Part shown: piece by piece, positions 1 to 10,702 of the stretch
How positions within the stretch are numbered: the first letter of the stretch is position 1
How the letters are laid out: each line of letters starts with the position of its first letter
DNA from: Diaporthe sp. PMI_573
Lineage: Eukaryota > Ascomycota > Sordariomycetes > Diaporthales > Diaporthaceae
Assembly: GCA_021399435.1 (NCBI GenBank)
Contig: JAJTUP010000010.1
Span: 248,001 to 312,000, forward strand
Direction: 5' to 3'
Length of the DNA: 64,000 bases
The notes under the pieces: model-generated
Told to the model about the DNA's origin: nothing
What the model saw: the letters and a program-made list of their open reading frames with translations, nothing else
Database searches by the model: none
Made by a program: the position numbers and the translations under genes

Positions 1-1459
1 GCCACGCAAGCTGAGACGACAAGGGCCAATTTTGACACTCGCTACCATCATAATACCTACCTTGCACCACGCACACAAGACTCAATAAGCCACCAATGGG
101 GAAAAGACTGGCCCGCCCATCACCTTTTCACCCACAAAAGTGGAGTGGAATCCACTGGACGGGGATGGTGAAAGCTTCATTTACGGGTCAAGAAGGGGAA
201 GGGGAAGGGGGCCTCCCTCTCAATGCAGCGTTGTCGTACAGAGCGCCTGGGGTGGCTGGCTGCCAGACTAGCGCGATCGTGCAGCTCGGGATTGTTGTGT
301 ACGGAATGCTGCAGCGCAATCCACATTCTCGCGGCCTTTCATCTCAATTCCCATGGAAATGTCCGGTCCAGGCAAGCCAAACTTTCTTTGACGAACCAGT
401 GTTTGCCTTGGCATCCCAAAGAGCCGCATGAAGGGTGCCCCCTTTTGCCTGCTTGAGCTGGAAGAGCAGCAAACCTTGGATGAAAAGGCAGCAAAGAGCA
501 GATGAGCTGGTGTGTGTCAATTGAGATGACTGGCTGGCTTGGACTGGCTGCCATTGTGAGAGAAAGAAAGATGGACAGTGGTAGTGGAATGCTGCTTCTC
601 ATGGCAAAGGGATAGATGACGGGTTTAAGGGCCGGTACTGCTCGTACTGAGGCAGAATGGGAATGCGGATGAAGCATTGTCGACCTCCATCAGGCTAAAC
701 AGCAATAGCCACGTCGGTCTTCCTGTCCAATTGAAGTTGGTAGTTTCTCATCCCGGCCAGCCTCGGCACAAGCACGGTACGGTACGGTGTCTTGCTGGTC
801 ACGTGTGAGCTGAGCTCTGACCCCTGCCACCTCTCTTCCGTTTCAGCCGTGCAGCTCCACTCTGCCGTATCATTCATCATTTATCATTGGGCTGGGCTCC
901 GTCGGGCCAAGGGACCCCCTCCCCCTCAGCCCAGATCAGCTCTCCTCACCCAACGGTCACCCCTTCGCCCACCCACCACTCGTCCCGAGAACCCCAGCTG
1001 CCGTCGACTTTCTCACGGAGCGACTGCCGGTGCCACAAAACGGTACACCCCTCCGACCCATCGTGATCCGATATCAAGTTCACGTATTGGCTTTATTCTC
1101 CGGATCAGGGTCTCTTTTTCCCTCGGCCCCTTGGTCTTTTTTGGATCATTTGCCACCATCGTCCCCGTTCCTCGCGGTGGTCTGGCCCGGCCGAAACCCC
1201 TCGACGCGACGGTCGCCCTCTACGACACCGACTCGGTAGGGTCGAACCGCGCGGGCCCCCGGTAGGCGCAACAGCCTCCCTGGCTCGACTCGCCCAGCTG
1301 GCCCGGCTCTCAATTGCCGACCGCGTGTGCGCGACAACACTGGCGGCAGCATCGGCAGCGACGGCAGCGTAGGCGGCGATACCAGCCCGCTTGCTGACCC
1401 AGTCACCCCCCGACCACGTCCCCGACACCCAGTGCTCGGCGCACTTACCCTCGGCGACC
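1..1459. other. upstream region of the Myb/SANT-like gene
   Basis: No convincing gene was found. The left part is unremarkable unique sequence. From about 880 to 1459 the plus strand is rich in C and T tracts, which is typical of a long promoter and 5' leader of a constitutively expressed fungal gene. The reading frames here have no recognisable domain. Confidence 0.5.
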
Positions 1460-3235
1460 ATGTCCGACGGCGAGGACTACGGCTCCCCTGAAGCCGTCCA
1501 GCCCGGCGGCGGCAACAATGCACGCCAGCACACACCCTCCCACCGCAAGGGCCCACGCTTCAGCTGGACCCCGGCATACGAGGCCACCTTCTTCCGGTCG
1601 CTCTGCGAGAGCGTCAAGCTGGGCCTCAAGGACAACCACAGCTTCAAGCAGGAGGCATGGGACCGCGCCGTGCAGGCCCTCGCCGAGCGACACGCTGCCT
1701 ACCCGAACAAGGGGCACCTCATCAACAAGAGCGACAATGCGCGCAAGAAGTTCCGCCTGTGGAGGGGGCTGAGGGAGGACCCGGAATTCCTGTATAATCC
1801 TAATGCGAGGACGGTCACTGCGAGCGAGGAGGCCTGGAGGGCGCACATTGAGGTGAGTCGGTGCTGGTCCCATTACCCCTTTCTGCACCTGATAATGCAC
1901 AATGGTGTGGACTCGGCAAGGATACAAACGAGATTGGGCCCGAGGGTCCCATCATAAGCTTTGCTGCCAACTGCCCGTCATCGAACCCATCCCCTCCACC
2001 GGGGTCGAAGACGGGCTTGCTTGGGGTTACTGATGGCAGAGGGGATGATATTCTAGTCCATCGCGAGACAGGCGCTGACGCTATCTGCAAAACTACAGAG
2101 GGAGCCCCTTTCGAAATCATTACGCAACCGCCCCTTTGAGCATGAAGATTACATGGAGATCCTCTTCCCAGACGTTGTAGGATCCGGAGGAGCGCCAAAG
2201 CGCATCACGAAGCCGCGACGCAAAGGGGCAGACTCGATGATCGAGGGAGACGACCTTGACGATACCCCTGGAACTAACGTTCTGAACCTCCTGGGCGCGG
2301 ACACCTCCTTGTTCCAATCCACGCCCATCCAGACACCGATCCAGCCGCCAACAGTGCCGTCCAACGGCACCGTCCGACCTACCTCCACAACCCTACCGGC
2401 GCGCACCTCGATCGCCTCCTCGAGCGCGCTGACCCCGCCGGACGAAGTACCTACCGAGCCCGCCCAAAACGGAAACACGCGCAAGCGCTACCTTGGATCC
2501 AACAACGGCGCTGGTCCGTCCAGCACTGGCGAAAAGCGCCGCCGCACAGCCAACAACAATTATATCGACCTGACGCACTCGGCGCAGCTGTCCAACTCCG
2601 AGAACCCGTTCCAGCTTGGCAGCAACGGCGCCGTCCCGACCACGAACGGCAACGTCAACAGCAATAACAACAGCAGCAGCACAGCCAGTAACAGCAACAA
2701 CAACAGCCAACAGCTCGCCCAGCAAAACCTCCAAAACGCAACCACCGCCCCGACGACGAACGGCGTCACAGGCAGCGGCACAGGCAGCGGCAGCAGCAAC
2801 AACCCGGGGGCCACGAACCGCACGCAGCACTTCCAGGACGCGATGATCGTGATCGCGGAGCAGATAAGGGCGCAGCGGCTCGTCCCCGCGCAGCCGGCGG
2901 CGCCCAACTGGCCGCAGCAGGCGATGGAGGTGTTCTTCCGGGACTTTGGCGACGAGGAGATGGACCTGCAGATCAAGATCGGCGAGAAGGTACTGTGCGA
3001 CAACAACAAGGCCATGATGTTCTGCATGATGCCCGAGGACCTGCGGCGGCACTGGGTCAAGCGGCTGCGGGAGCTGCACAACCTCAACGGGGGCTCGTCG
3101 AGGGGCGACATCAATATTCCTGGCCCCGGTGTGCCTAATGGTAGTGGGGGCATGATAGCTGTGCCGGGGATGCAGATGGGTGGTCCCATGGGGAACCAGA
3201 ACCCCATGATGCGGAACGGCAGCCAGCTTGGCTGA
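1460..3235 (+). CDS. Myb/SANT-like DNA-binding domain protein
   Basis: Predicted nuclear DNA-binding protein of 509 residues in two exons, 1460-1852 and 2099-3235. The 246-bp intron is phase 0 (GTGAGT donor, CTACAG acceptor). Residues about 33-131 form a Myb/SANT-like domain: the tryptophan pattern FSWTPAYEATFFRSL is followed by the basic stretch NARKKFRLWRG. Exon 2 opens with PLSKSLRNRPFEHEDYMEI, which continues the conserved block. The middle (about residues 230-330) is low-complexity Asn, Gln, Ser and Thr, and a conserved acidic helical segment follows (AMEVFFRDFGDEEMDLQIKI). A short basic run near residue 150 (KRITKPRRK) could be a nuclear signal. The start was chosen because it gives a short acidic N-terminus directly before the domain; an in-frame upstream ATG at 1391 is less likely. 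The DNA target and biological role are unknown. Confidence 0.8.
2560..2830. repeat. low-complexity Asn/Ser/Gln-coding tract
   Basis: Degenerate AAC, AGC and CAG codon runs inside exon 2 of the Myb/SANT-like gene encode a disordered Asn/Ser/Gln/Thr-rich linker. This is typical of fungal transcription regulators and a likely site of length variation. Confidence 0.7.
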
Positions 3236-4158
3236 GCTCAGAAGCCGTGTTCCTCCCCCCTCCCTTTTTCCTTCCATTCAAACAACGAATCGAGACAAAA
3301 TCTTACATCTTGGGGGATCTGGAAACTGTTTTCAAATGGAGTTTTGACTGGCTGGATTGGGCTTCTCTTTTTTTCTTCCCTTCATCTTGGGGAGGCGGGG
3401 TTCTGTGACTGGAGAAAAACGGCACGGGAGGGTTGGGCGGCTGGCGTTTTCTTGTTCTCATTTTCTCGTGCGCGCCCCCGCGCCCCGCCATGTTCTTCTT
3501 GCATTGTGCTGCTTCAAACAAGTCCACACGGGATGACTTGGGTGTTTCTCTCTTTTTCTTCTTCTCCAAGGCGTGTTGTGGTGGCACACTGCTGGCCTTT
3601 CCTTGTCATATGGCTGATGATCAAGCACACAATCACCACCAGTCTCAAACATATGGGTGGCCATTGGTATATGCAGGCTGTGCATCTAACCTTCTATTTC
3701 TTGCTGTCTCACGCGAGAGTAGTCGACCGATGGGACATCTAATGATCACATTCATTGCTCACCATGAACAGGGAGGCATGTATGTGGCAGTCAGATCCAT
3801 GGCTGGCCGCGCAATTAAAGTAAAGCCAGGCTACAAAACACATCTGGCAAAATACAATCATTCACAGTGAAACAAACATCGAAAGCCTGCAAAAGAAAAA
3901 GTAGTGATTCGTCCCTATGACTAAGTACTGCTGGTATCGTGTGGGGTGGTCTGAATGGAAAAAAGCTGTGTTCCCCCCAACCATGACTGGCGAACATGGG
4001 CAATGCAGCACATTCCGGACTAAAAACAGACAGAAATATTTTCGTAAAACTCCGCGCATCAACTCCGAAGAACAGAAGCTCCTGTGTCCACTTGCCTCCG
4101 TCGCATCGTCACGCGTTGCCCTGGGTGGGGAAGGTGAGCAGCGTAGGTGATCAAAGCC
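3236..4158. other. intergenic, converging 3' ends
   Basis: This gap lies between the 3' end of the Myb/SANT-like gene and the 3' end of the OM14-like gene. It contains T-rich and TTTTTC-rich stretches near 3360-3560. Several reading frames exist on both strands, but none has a recognisable domain or coding-like composition. Confidence 0.5.
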
Positions 4159-4995
4159 TTACGAGCGCTTCGATCCGCGGGCCTTGGTGAAGTATCTACA
4201 GACGCGTACAGAACAAGTCAGTAAACCCATTACCGGCCAGCATGGGAGTGAAGAGCAAAGGAGGGGGAAGGGGAAAGAAAAACCTACCGGCCAAAGACAC
4301 CCTCAACAACACCAACAACACCCACAATACCCGCCCCAACACCAGCAGTCCTCCAGCTAAACTGGCCCCGTTCATGCAATCCCCAGGCCTTGTACCCAAA
4401 CACACCCGCAAGGGCAACAACAACAGCGACATTAGCAGCAACGAGCCCCTTGGCCTGGCCGTCGGACAGACCCGAGATCTTGGAGAGCAGCCAGTTGTCG
4501 GCGCTCGCGGCCTTCTTCCTGGCGGCCTCCTTCTTCTGGCGGGCCTTCTCGCGCGCCGAGGCCTCGTCCTGCTCGCGCTCGATGCGGGACGCCTGGGTGT
4601 CGGTCTGGATGGACTGCTCCATAAAGTCCGAGGGGACGGTGCGCACGGACTGCGTGTCTACGTCTACCAGGCTGCTCGTTGAGGTGGTTACGGACTCGTT
4701 GGGGATGATCTGGGGGGGCTGGGGGGCGGCGGCCTGTGGGGATTGCGAGTTGGTTAGTGTTGTGGTTACTGGCTGAGGCTATGGTTTGATGTTGTGGAAG
4801 CTCTTGGCTGCGATGTCTGGTGGTGAGGGGAGGGGAAAGGAGGGGAGCATAGACCAAAACAACATACCTCCTCAGGAGTCTGCTTTGGGCCAGAAGCGGC
4901 GATATCAGCATAGGAAGACACTGTAAACTTCTGTCAGTGGTTTGATCATCGGGTAGAGCATCAAAGCAGAGCAACGAAGGGATCGTGGCCTTACT
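4159..4995 (-). CDS. OM14: OM14-like mitochondrial outer-membrane protein
   Basis: Predicted 178-residue small membrane protein, probably in the mitochondrial outer membrane. On the minus strand the exons are 4995, 4920-4868, 4733-4288 and 4195-4159. The A of the ATG is the last base of the 5' exon and TG opens the next, so a 74-bp intron splits the start codon. The N-terminus MSSYADIAASGPKQTPEE and the block RTVPSDFMEQ match the fungal OM14-like family as I know it. A charged helix (about residues 65-100) precedes two hydrophobic stretches (ANVAVVVALAGVFGYKAWGL, then AGVGAGIVGVVGVVEGVFG) and a basic tail (KARGSKRS). In yeast OM14 helps dock cytosolic ribosomes at mitochondria; that role is carried over from the family. 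The last exon adds only a dozen codons. Confidence 0.72.
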
Positions 4996-5533
4996 CTTGA
5001 TTGATTGCGACGGAGACTTTGCGTGGTAGAAAGTGGTGTTTCAAGTTGAGGGTGATCTTCAGGAACACAGCAGGTGGGCTGAAAGCTGTCAGATGGCTTG
5101 TGATTGACTGTTGTTGGCTGAGACAAGGAAAGGATGAGGGATGCGGTGGGATGATGTGTGTGGTGCTTTTGGTTCCTGGGCGAAAAAGAGAGAATCAGGG
5201 ACATGTGATGTGAGGGAGAAACCGGGTTCGCGATGGCTGGTGACTCTTCTGGTGACGATAGAGCTTGGGGTGGTTGCCCCCCCCCTGGCACCCTACCTAG
5301 GTATGACGTATGCGGCTAGAGCTCATGGAGAGTGGGCGCTTGCAAGCTTGCCCACCTTGTTCTGGCCCATTAGCCACCAGACCATTCTGGAGACTTCTAA
5401 GTAAAAGAAAAGTGCCCCCCACCGACCCACCTTGCTGCAGGGATCATGGTCCTTTCTTACACAACATTCATTGGCAGGCCTTGGTTTGCTATCTGACCTT
5501 CCTCTGGCACGCCTCGCCCGCCTCGCCAACATC
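4996..5533. other. divergent promoter region, OM14-like / F-box
   Basis: Shared upstream region of two divergent genes. It contains the 5' leader of the OM14-like gene just upstream of 4995 and the leader of the F-box gene. No gene of its own was recognised. Confidence 0.5.
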
Positions 5534-7006
5534 ATGGCGTCCTTGGTGGAGATCCCGCCCGAGCTTATGGGATCGATCTGCGCTGATCTTGATACTGGCG
5601 ATATCCTCAGTCTTTGCACGTCATCCAAGGGCCTATATGCCGCAACTCATCCGCTGCTCTTCCGCCACATCACCATACAATGGGACAGTTCGGCAGCACC
5701 AGACAAACCCCCCAATGTCACCTCTCTCCTCCACTTCATCCTGAGGAACCCTCCCTATGTCAGGTACATCAAGAGGGTGGATATCCCCATTGTCATGTAC
5801 AGCGCCTGCCTCGGCTACTCATCCCGTCTGTCCAACAAGGGCAGCCCGTGGCGTTGGGGTCCCGAAGACACCGCACTGGTCAGGGCTGTGATTGAGGAGT
5901 GCCATCTACCCCATGGCGAGGAATGGTACACGGCCGTGGTTGAGGAAGCCAACCTGGGAGCCATCATCGCCCTCGTCTTGGCCCAATGTACTCACCTCGA
6001 GAGCCTCACGGTCGATATCAATCTCATACCACCTGGCAACACGTGGTTCTCCGACGTGATCTCGCGTGCATTGTCTCCGCCAGAGGGGCCAACCCGCCTG
6101 CCAGAGGGGCCAACCCGCCTGTCGGGTTTCAACAAGCTGACCCACGTCACCGTGTCAGAACTCGAACTCGACGACGACGACGACGTCAACCTACCAGCAC
6201 AAGCCCCCCTCCTCTTCTTCTATCTGCCCAGTGTCACCACCCTATGCTTCAACAACGCCCCTTACATACAGGGTAAACAGCCCTGGGATCCCACTGTAGC
6301 CGGCTACAACCTCGAGCACCTCGCCTGGCCGCTCGCAGACCCCCCGCTCGCGGCAAGCCTGACCACGCTGCAGCTGGAATCCACCGCAGCCCCCGCAGGC
6401 GCAGTCGAGTTCCTGCTGAGACAAACGCCCAACCTCCAGTCGCTCGTCTACGACTGCAAGCTGGCGTCGTCGTGCTCGCCGCTCGACCTGCGCGCCCTGC
6501 GGCGCGGGCTCAGCCACGTCCGCGGCACCCTCGCGCGCCTCGTGGTCAGGTTCGACATATTCGCCGACGAGGCCCTCGACCCGGAGAGCCTGGTGTCGGT
6601 GACCTCGGGTAGCCTCGGCCCTCTCAGAGACATGACCGCCCTGGAGGACCTCGAGGTCTGCCTGGGGGTGCTGTTCGGCCAGGCCGAGCCGGAGGAGGCG
6701 CCCCCGCTCGCCCACGTCCTGCCCCCGGGGCTGAAGCGCCTGGTTGTCAACGACGACCTCTGGAACTATAATTCCTGGTACCGGTGGGAGGGTGAGCCGT
6801 TTGGGGCAGTTTTGATGACCTTCTTCGCCGGCGCCTGCAGGATCGCCACTCCCGCGCTAGAGGAGTTCGTGTTGGATATGGGGAAATATGGTTATATGGG
6901 GTACGAGTACTGGGCAGATGAGGGTAATAAAGAAAAGCTTCAGCAGCTGCTCGAGGGCCAAGGAATCAGGTGCTTGATTCACCTGGACCCAGAAGTCTTT
7001 TTCTAG
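5534..7006 (+). CDS. F-box protein with LRR-like region
   Basis: Intronless 490-residue protein. The N-terminal motif IPPELMGSICADL followed by LSLCTSSKGLYAATHPLLFR (about residues 6-45) is an F-box, which in the family binds Skp1 to build SCF ubiquitin ligases. The rest has irregular leucine-rich segments of the type seen in fungal F-box proteins (for example LTTLQLESTAAPAGAVEFLL). The ATG at 5534 is preferred over one 102 bases upstream because it starts directly before the F-box. A 21-bp tandem duplication at 6081-6122 doubles the heptapeptide PEGPTRL, and a run of Asp codons follows. The substrate cannot be inferred. It is one of three F-box genes in the window; they are not close copies of one another. 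Confidence 0.8.
   Translation: MASLVEIPPELMGSICADLDTGDILSLCTSSKGLYAATHPLLFRHITIQWDSSAAPDKPPNVTSLLHFILRNPPYVRYIKRVDIPIVMYSACLGYSSRLSNKGSPWRWGPEDTALVRAVIEECHLPHGEEWYTAVVEEANLGAIIALVLAQCTHLESLTVDINLIPPGNTWFSDVISRALSPPEGPTRLPEGPTRLSGFNKLTHVTVSELELDDDDDVNLPAQAPLLFFYLPSVTTLCFNNAPYIQGKQPWDPTVAGYNLEHLAWPLADPPLAASLTTLQLESTAAPAGAVEFLLRQTPNLQSLVYDCKLASSCSPLDLRALRRGLSHVRGTLARLVVRFDIFADEALDPESLVSVTSGSLGPLRDMTALEDLEVCLGVLFGQAEPEEAPPLAHVLPPGLKRLVVNDDLWNYNSWYRWEGEPFGAVLMTFFAGACRIATPALEEFVLDMGKYGYMGYEYWADEGNKEKLQQLLEGQGIRCLIHLDPEVFF
6081..6122. repeat. 21-bp in-frame tandem duplication
   Basis: Two adjacent 21-bp copies, identical except for the last base, encode PEGPTRL twice inside the F-box protein. Near identity suggests a recent duplication. 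Confidence 0.9.
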
Positions 7007-7860
7007 CTTGGTATGATCAGATTTGAGCAGAATCCACACGCCAGGTAGCCGAATTCCAGAGGCCGTGCCTTAGATACCCAAATATTAGGCACCTCACATC
7101 AAAGAAGTATACCTAGATAGAACTCTTTGTCACGCTGTAGTCAAGTTGTTGGTATTAAAAGGGCTGATGGAAAGACTGCACGAGGCAAGATTCTACCATA
7201 ACAGATAGAACACTAAAAGCAGATTGATACTCGAATACTGGATAAAAAGAAAATTGTTGTTATGAAAATAAGGACTTGACAAGCTTTGCTCGAGTGTTTG
7301 GCATATGGGTGTAGTGACTCGCTGATCACTACCCAAACGATGTAGGACTAACTTGCTACTATGCAAACACCTCCTGTAGAATGGAACTTTATAGTATAAA
7401 TTCCCATATTTCAAGTAGCAGGCGCTTTGAATACCTACACGTTACAGATATATGTACCGGGCCTAAACTTGTAGGTGACATAACATTTATTGCCTTTTCT
7501 ATCCCGACTTGCGACAATTTACAAGTGGCGTTCTTTGGGATATCAGATATTGGGACATTAGTCGCGTTAAACCGATATTTATGCAGTTTGGAGTGTCACA
7601 AACGAGGGTACTTGGATAGATGCTCGTTGTCGCCACCAAGTTCAATGTTCCCCACAGGCAAGCGACATGCATGTTCTCGCGGATGCGCCGGGACTACTGC
7701 AGCAGACCCGCCCGGCAATACTCGCGGCTAAGTAGAGGATGTCGAATCCGGCTGCTTGCTTCTGCCTCTTCTACAGTTCATTTCGCCACTACCAATTCCC
7801 GCATCTAGATCTGCCCTGAGCACCCCAGGCCCTTACCTATACCTATTACCTCCAGATAAC
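7007..7860. other. AT-rich intergenic region
   Basis: AT-rich spacer between the F-box gene and the alcohol dehydrogenase. No open frame with recognisable features. The last 120 bases are probably the promoter and leader of the dehydrogenase. Confidence 0.5.
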
Positions 7861-9003
7861 ATGGGCGACACGAAGCATGGCACCCAGACCGTGCGCGCCG
7901 TCGTGTTCCGCGGCGTCGGCACCCCGCTGGCCGTCGAGAACATCACGCTCGATCCGCCCGCGCCGACCGAAGTCCTCGTCCGCATGAAAGCGGTAGGGCT
8001 ATGCCACACGGAGCAGCACGTGATCAAGGGCGAGCTGCCAGTCGGCATGACCCCTATCGTCCTGGGCCACGAGGGCGCCGGGATCGTCGAGGCCGTCGGC
8101 CCCGACGTGCGCGGCATAAGTGTCGGCGACCACGTCGCGCTGCTCTGGAAGCCGGTCTGCAAACAGTGCGAACCCTGCCAGCGCGGCGAGCATCACCGTT
8201 GCGATCCTGGTAAGGATGTAAACGCTGGACTGCAGTTTAACGGGACCTATCGACGGCACGACGCAAGTGGGGCACCGGTCGGGTCATTATGTATGACTGG
8301 GGCCTTTGCGGAGAAGACCGTTGTCGATCAGGCCAGCGTGGTCGTGGTCGATCGGGATATACCCTTCGAAGTGGTGGCGCTGGCTTCCTGCAGCGCGGTG
8401 GGAGGTTACGGCGCGGTCACGAACGCCACGACCGTCAAGGACGGCGACACCGTTCTCATCATCGGAGCCGGCGGACAGGGGAGCGTTGCTATCCAGGCCG
8501 CACGTATGGCTGGAGCCACGCGCGTAATTGTAGCGGATCATCACCAACGCAGGCTAGACCAGGCGCCTGGGATGGGAGCAAGTGACACGGTCCTGGTCAC
8601 CGCCGAGGGAGAACTGGCCGGCAAGGTCCTCGAACTGACTGGCGGTCGGGGCGTGGATCACGCAGTCGTCTGCGCGGGCTCCGTCGACGCCCTCACCCAG
8701 GCTTATCGGTCTGCCAGAGCAGGGGGCTCCGTGGTGCTCAGCGGTATCCCGCCGGTCACGGCCAAGAATATTCCGCTCCTCCCAGTCGAGGTGCTCAGAG
8801 GCAACGGCAAGACTCTCGTGGGTTCTCAATATGGCGCTATCAGCCAGCTGGTTGGCATTCCGCAGATTTTGGACCAGTCTCGCCGTGGAAAGCTGCGGAT
8901 CAAAGAGATTATTACCCGGTCGTACAGTCTCGACGAGGTGTCCAAAGGCTATGACGATCTTGCCGCCGGGGAACCCGGGCGCGGACTGCTCCGCTTTGAC
9001 TGA
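7861..9003 (+). CDS. zinc-containing alcohol dehydrogenase
   Basis: Intronless 380-residue medium-chain dehydrogenase, expected to oxidise an alcohol or reduce an aldehyde with NAD(P). The catalytic zinc ligands are visible as C48 in GLCHTEQH, H70-E71 in GHEGAGIVEAVG, and a second Cys in ASCSAVGGYGA. The structural zinc lobe has C100, C103, C106 and C114. The Rossmann motif is IIGAGGQGSVAIQAARMAGA. The architecture is closest to the class III/NDMA-dependent type, common in actinobacteria and also present in fungi. Length is normal. The ATG at 7861 gives a short N-terminus just before the GroES-like domain; an in-frame start 105 bases upstream adds a non-conserved segment. The substrate is unknown. 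GC content is higher than in the flanks, and the lack of introns fits either a retained single exon or an old transfer. Confidence 0.9.
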   Translation: MGDTKHGTQTVRAVVFRGVGTPLAVENITLDPPAPTEVLVRMKAVGLCHTEQHVIKGELPVGMTPIVLGHEGAGIVEAVGPDVRGISVGDHVALLWKPVCKQCEPCQRGEHHRCDPGKDVNAGLQFNGTYRRHDASGAPVGSLCMTGAFAEKTVVDQASVVVVDRDIPFEVVALASCSAVGGYGAVTNATTVKDGDTVLIIGAGGQGSVAIQAARMAGATRVIVADHHQRRLDQAPGMGASDTVLVTAEGELAGKVLELTGGRGVDHAVVCAGSVDALTQAYRSARAGGSVVLSGIPPVTAKNIPLLPVEVLRGNGKTLVGSQYGAISQLVGIPQILDQSRRGKLRIKEIITRSYSLDEVSKGYDDLAAGEPGRGLLRFD

Positions 9004-9189
9004 ACATAGGTACCTAGTTTAGCGATACAGAGGAGAACGTGAATTCGTTCCCTGACTTTGGTGTGTTGACCATGGATCTTTTACAACAGGGAATTGAATT
9101 TACTTTTACCACCGCGCGTCTAGGAATTCCTCCGATGAGGACGCAGCACACCAGCTGTGTACCAAAAACACTCTGACATCAATATATCT

Positions 9190-9882
9190 GCCCAGGTGGT
9201 ATTCGATTCGCGATGAAGATATCCAGCACGACATCATTGACAATCTACATGGATTCATCATCGATAGAAGTTACAGTGGCAAACCACGCTTCCGGGAAGT
9301 CATAGCCTCGGACCCCAACGTGACCCACGTGGACATTTGCAAGCGCCACAACGCAGCCCCGGCCTCCCGGATGCAGTTCCTGGTCTCGTCCGCCGAGGAG
9401 CTCCCGGAGAAACTGTCGCCTGCGTCGGCCGGTTCCATTTTCGTCGGCGAGGCGCTCGCCCTCGTGGACACGGAGGTCGCTTTCTGCGCGTTCAGCAAAG
9501 TCCTGAAGCCTGGTGCCAACTTGGTCTTCTATGACAAGGAGGCGTGTGATTTTCCCATAGAGCCGTCGTCCGTGATGCTGAAGACGAGAAGGTTGGTGAG
9601 ATCTTGGACGAGGATTGGTGGGCCGAGTATTGGGATTTGAGCGAGGTGCGCCGATTCATCGAGGGCAATGTCCTGGGTATGTATGTGAACGAGAATGATC
9701 CCGAGGTGGAGGCATGGTACGAGGAGCTTGGTTTGGCTATGGGTGGCAAGGAGGTAAAGAGCAAAATTGCTTGGCCTGTGGTGTTTTTGCTGCCATCCAA
9801 GTCACCATCACGGAATGTATGGCAGCCGAGTTCTGTTTTGATAGGACCCAACGGCTCTGGCTTTTATTACCGCCAGACTTGA
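9190..9882 (+). pseudogene. decayed SAM-dependent methyltransferase
   Basis: Remnant of a class I methyltransferase of the trans-aconitate/TMT1-like fungal family. Recognisable pieces are VIASDPN (motif II region), ASRMQFLVSSAEELPE and AFSKVLKPGANLVFYDKEA in one frame. DEDWWAEYWDLSEVRRFIEG and a C-terminal PNGSGFYYRQT lie in another frame. The frame must shift near 9565-9580 with no room for an intron. The glycine-rich SAM-binding motif I that should precede the first block is absent, and the sequence between the dehydrogenase and this block does not encode it. The gene is therefore 5'-truncated and frameshifted. A working variant with unrecognised upstream exons is possible but unlikely. Confidence 0.7.
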
Positions 9883-10702
9883 GAAAAGTGGATTGAGGCT
9901 CCTCAAGCTCACCACCACCAAAAAATATTAAAAGGGAGAAAGAAGAAGAGACCGTAAGACCAAGTTGGACCAGCTTTCAGGACAGTTTGTGGCAGCTAGA
10001 GTTCTCGTGGAGATATCCCTCTAGAAGCAACCAGTGAGGACGAAGCGGGTCAAGTCACGCGTAGAAGATCTCACCTGGAAGTGCGGCAGCGCGAGTCACC
10101 GCTCAGACATTGCACTTATGTGCGTCTTTAAATGGCCAATGTCCACCCTAATGCTTGACACGAAACGCCAAGAAAGCCCCCACGCCTCCACCCCCGTAGA
10201 GTGAGACATGATCAGAACAAATCAGCGTTATACTTGGCTTCAAGCGGAGCTCTTCAGATCTGTCTGTCTGCTTGTGCTCAAGGTAATGATAGACTATGGG
10301 CTGCGGCCACATCTGCTCAGTCCTGCACCCCGCACGCAGCAGGAGGAGCATGTTTTGAGAAAGCTCAACGGTCTGTGCCGTGCTTTATCTGGTAGACTAG
10401 CAAGGCTATCCCAGTTCTGACGCGGCACGTGTAGCGATTCAGCTTCCCCATGGGCAGCTTCCCCAGCTTTGGTCGCAATTGAGTTCAAATAGCTAGAGCT
10501 GCCATAGCTCTTCTCCACCACTAGCATGTCCCAAAACCCCTCACCACGAACGTAGCGGCATCTCACACATTTATAACCCCTCCCTCTTTGGAGTCAAGCG
10601 CGATCTTTGCTTCTAGTCATAGATTTCGTTTTCTTAAAGGAGAACCTGAATAGAGCATCCCAGCGCCTCAAGAAATACTCGCAACATCCTCAGATATCTG
10701 CA
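9883..10702. other. intergenic region before EthD gene
   Basis: No gene was recognised. The right end is the probable promoter and leader of the EthD-domain gene, with a TATA-like element at 10571. Confidence 0.5.
10571..10576 (+). promoter_or_regulatory. TATA-like element of EthD gene
   Basis: TTATAA lies about 130 bases upstream of the EthD-gene ATG, in a suitable position for a TATA box followed by a short leader. Call rests on motif and position only. Confidence 0.35.

Noticed and set aside
792..1265. Protein-coding gene upstream of the Myb/SANT-like gene
   Set aside because: Low-complexity Pro/Arg/Ser translation from a CT-rich leader, with equally long frames on the opposite strand.
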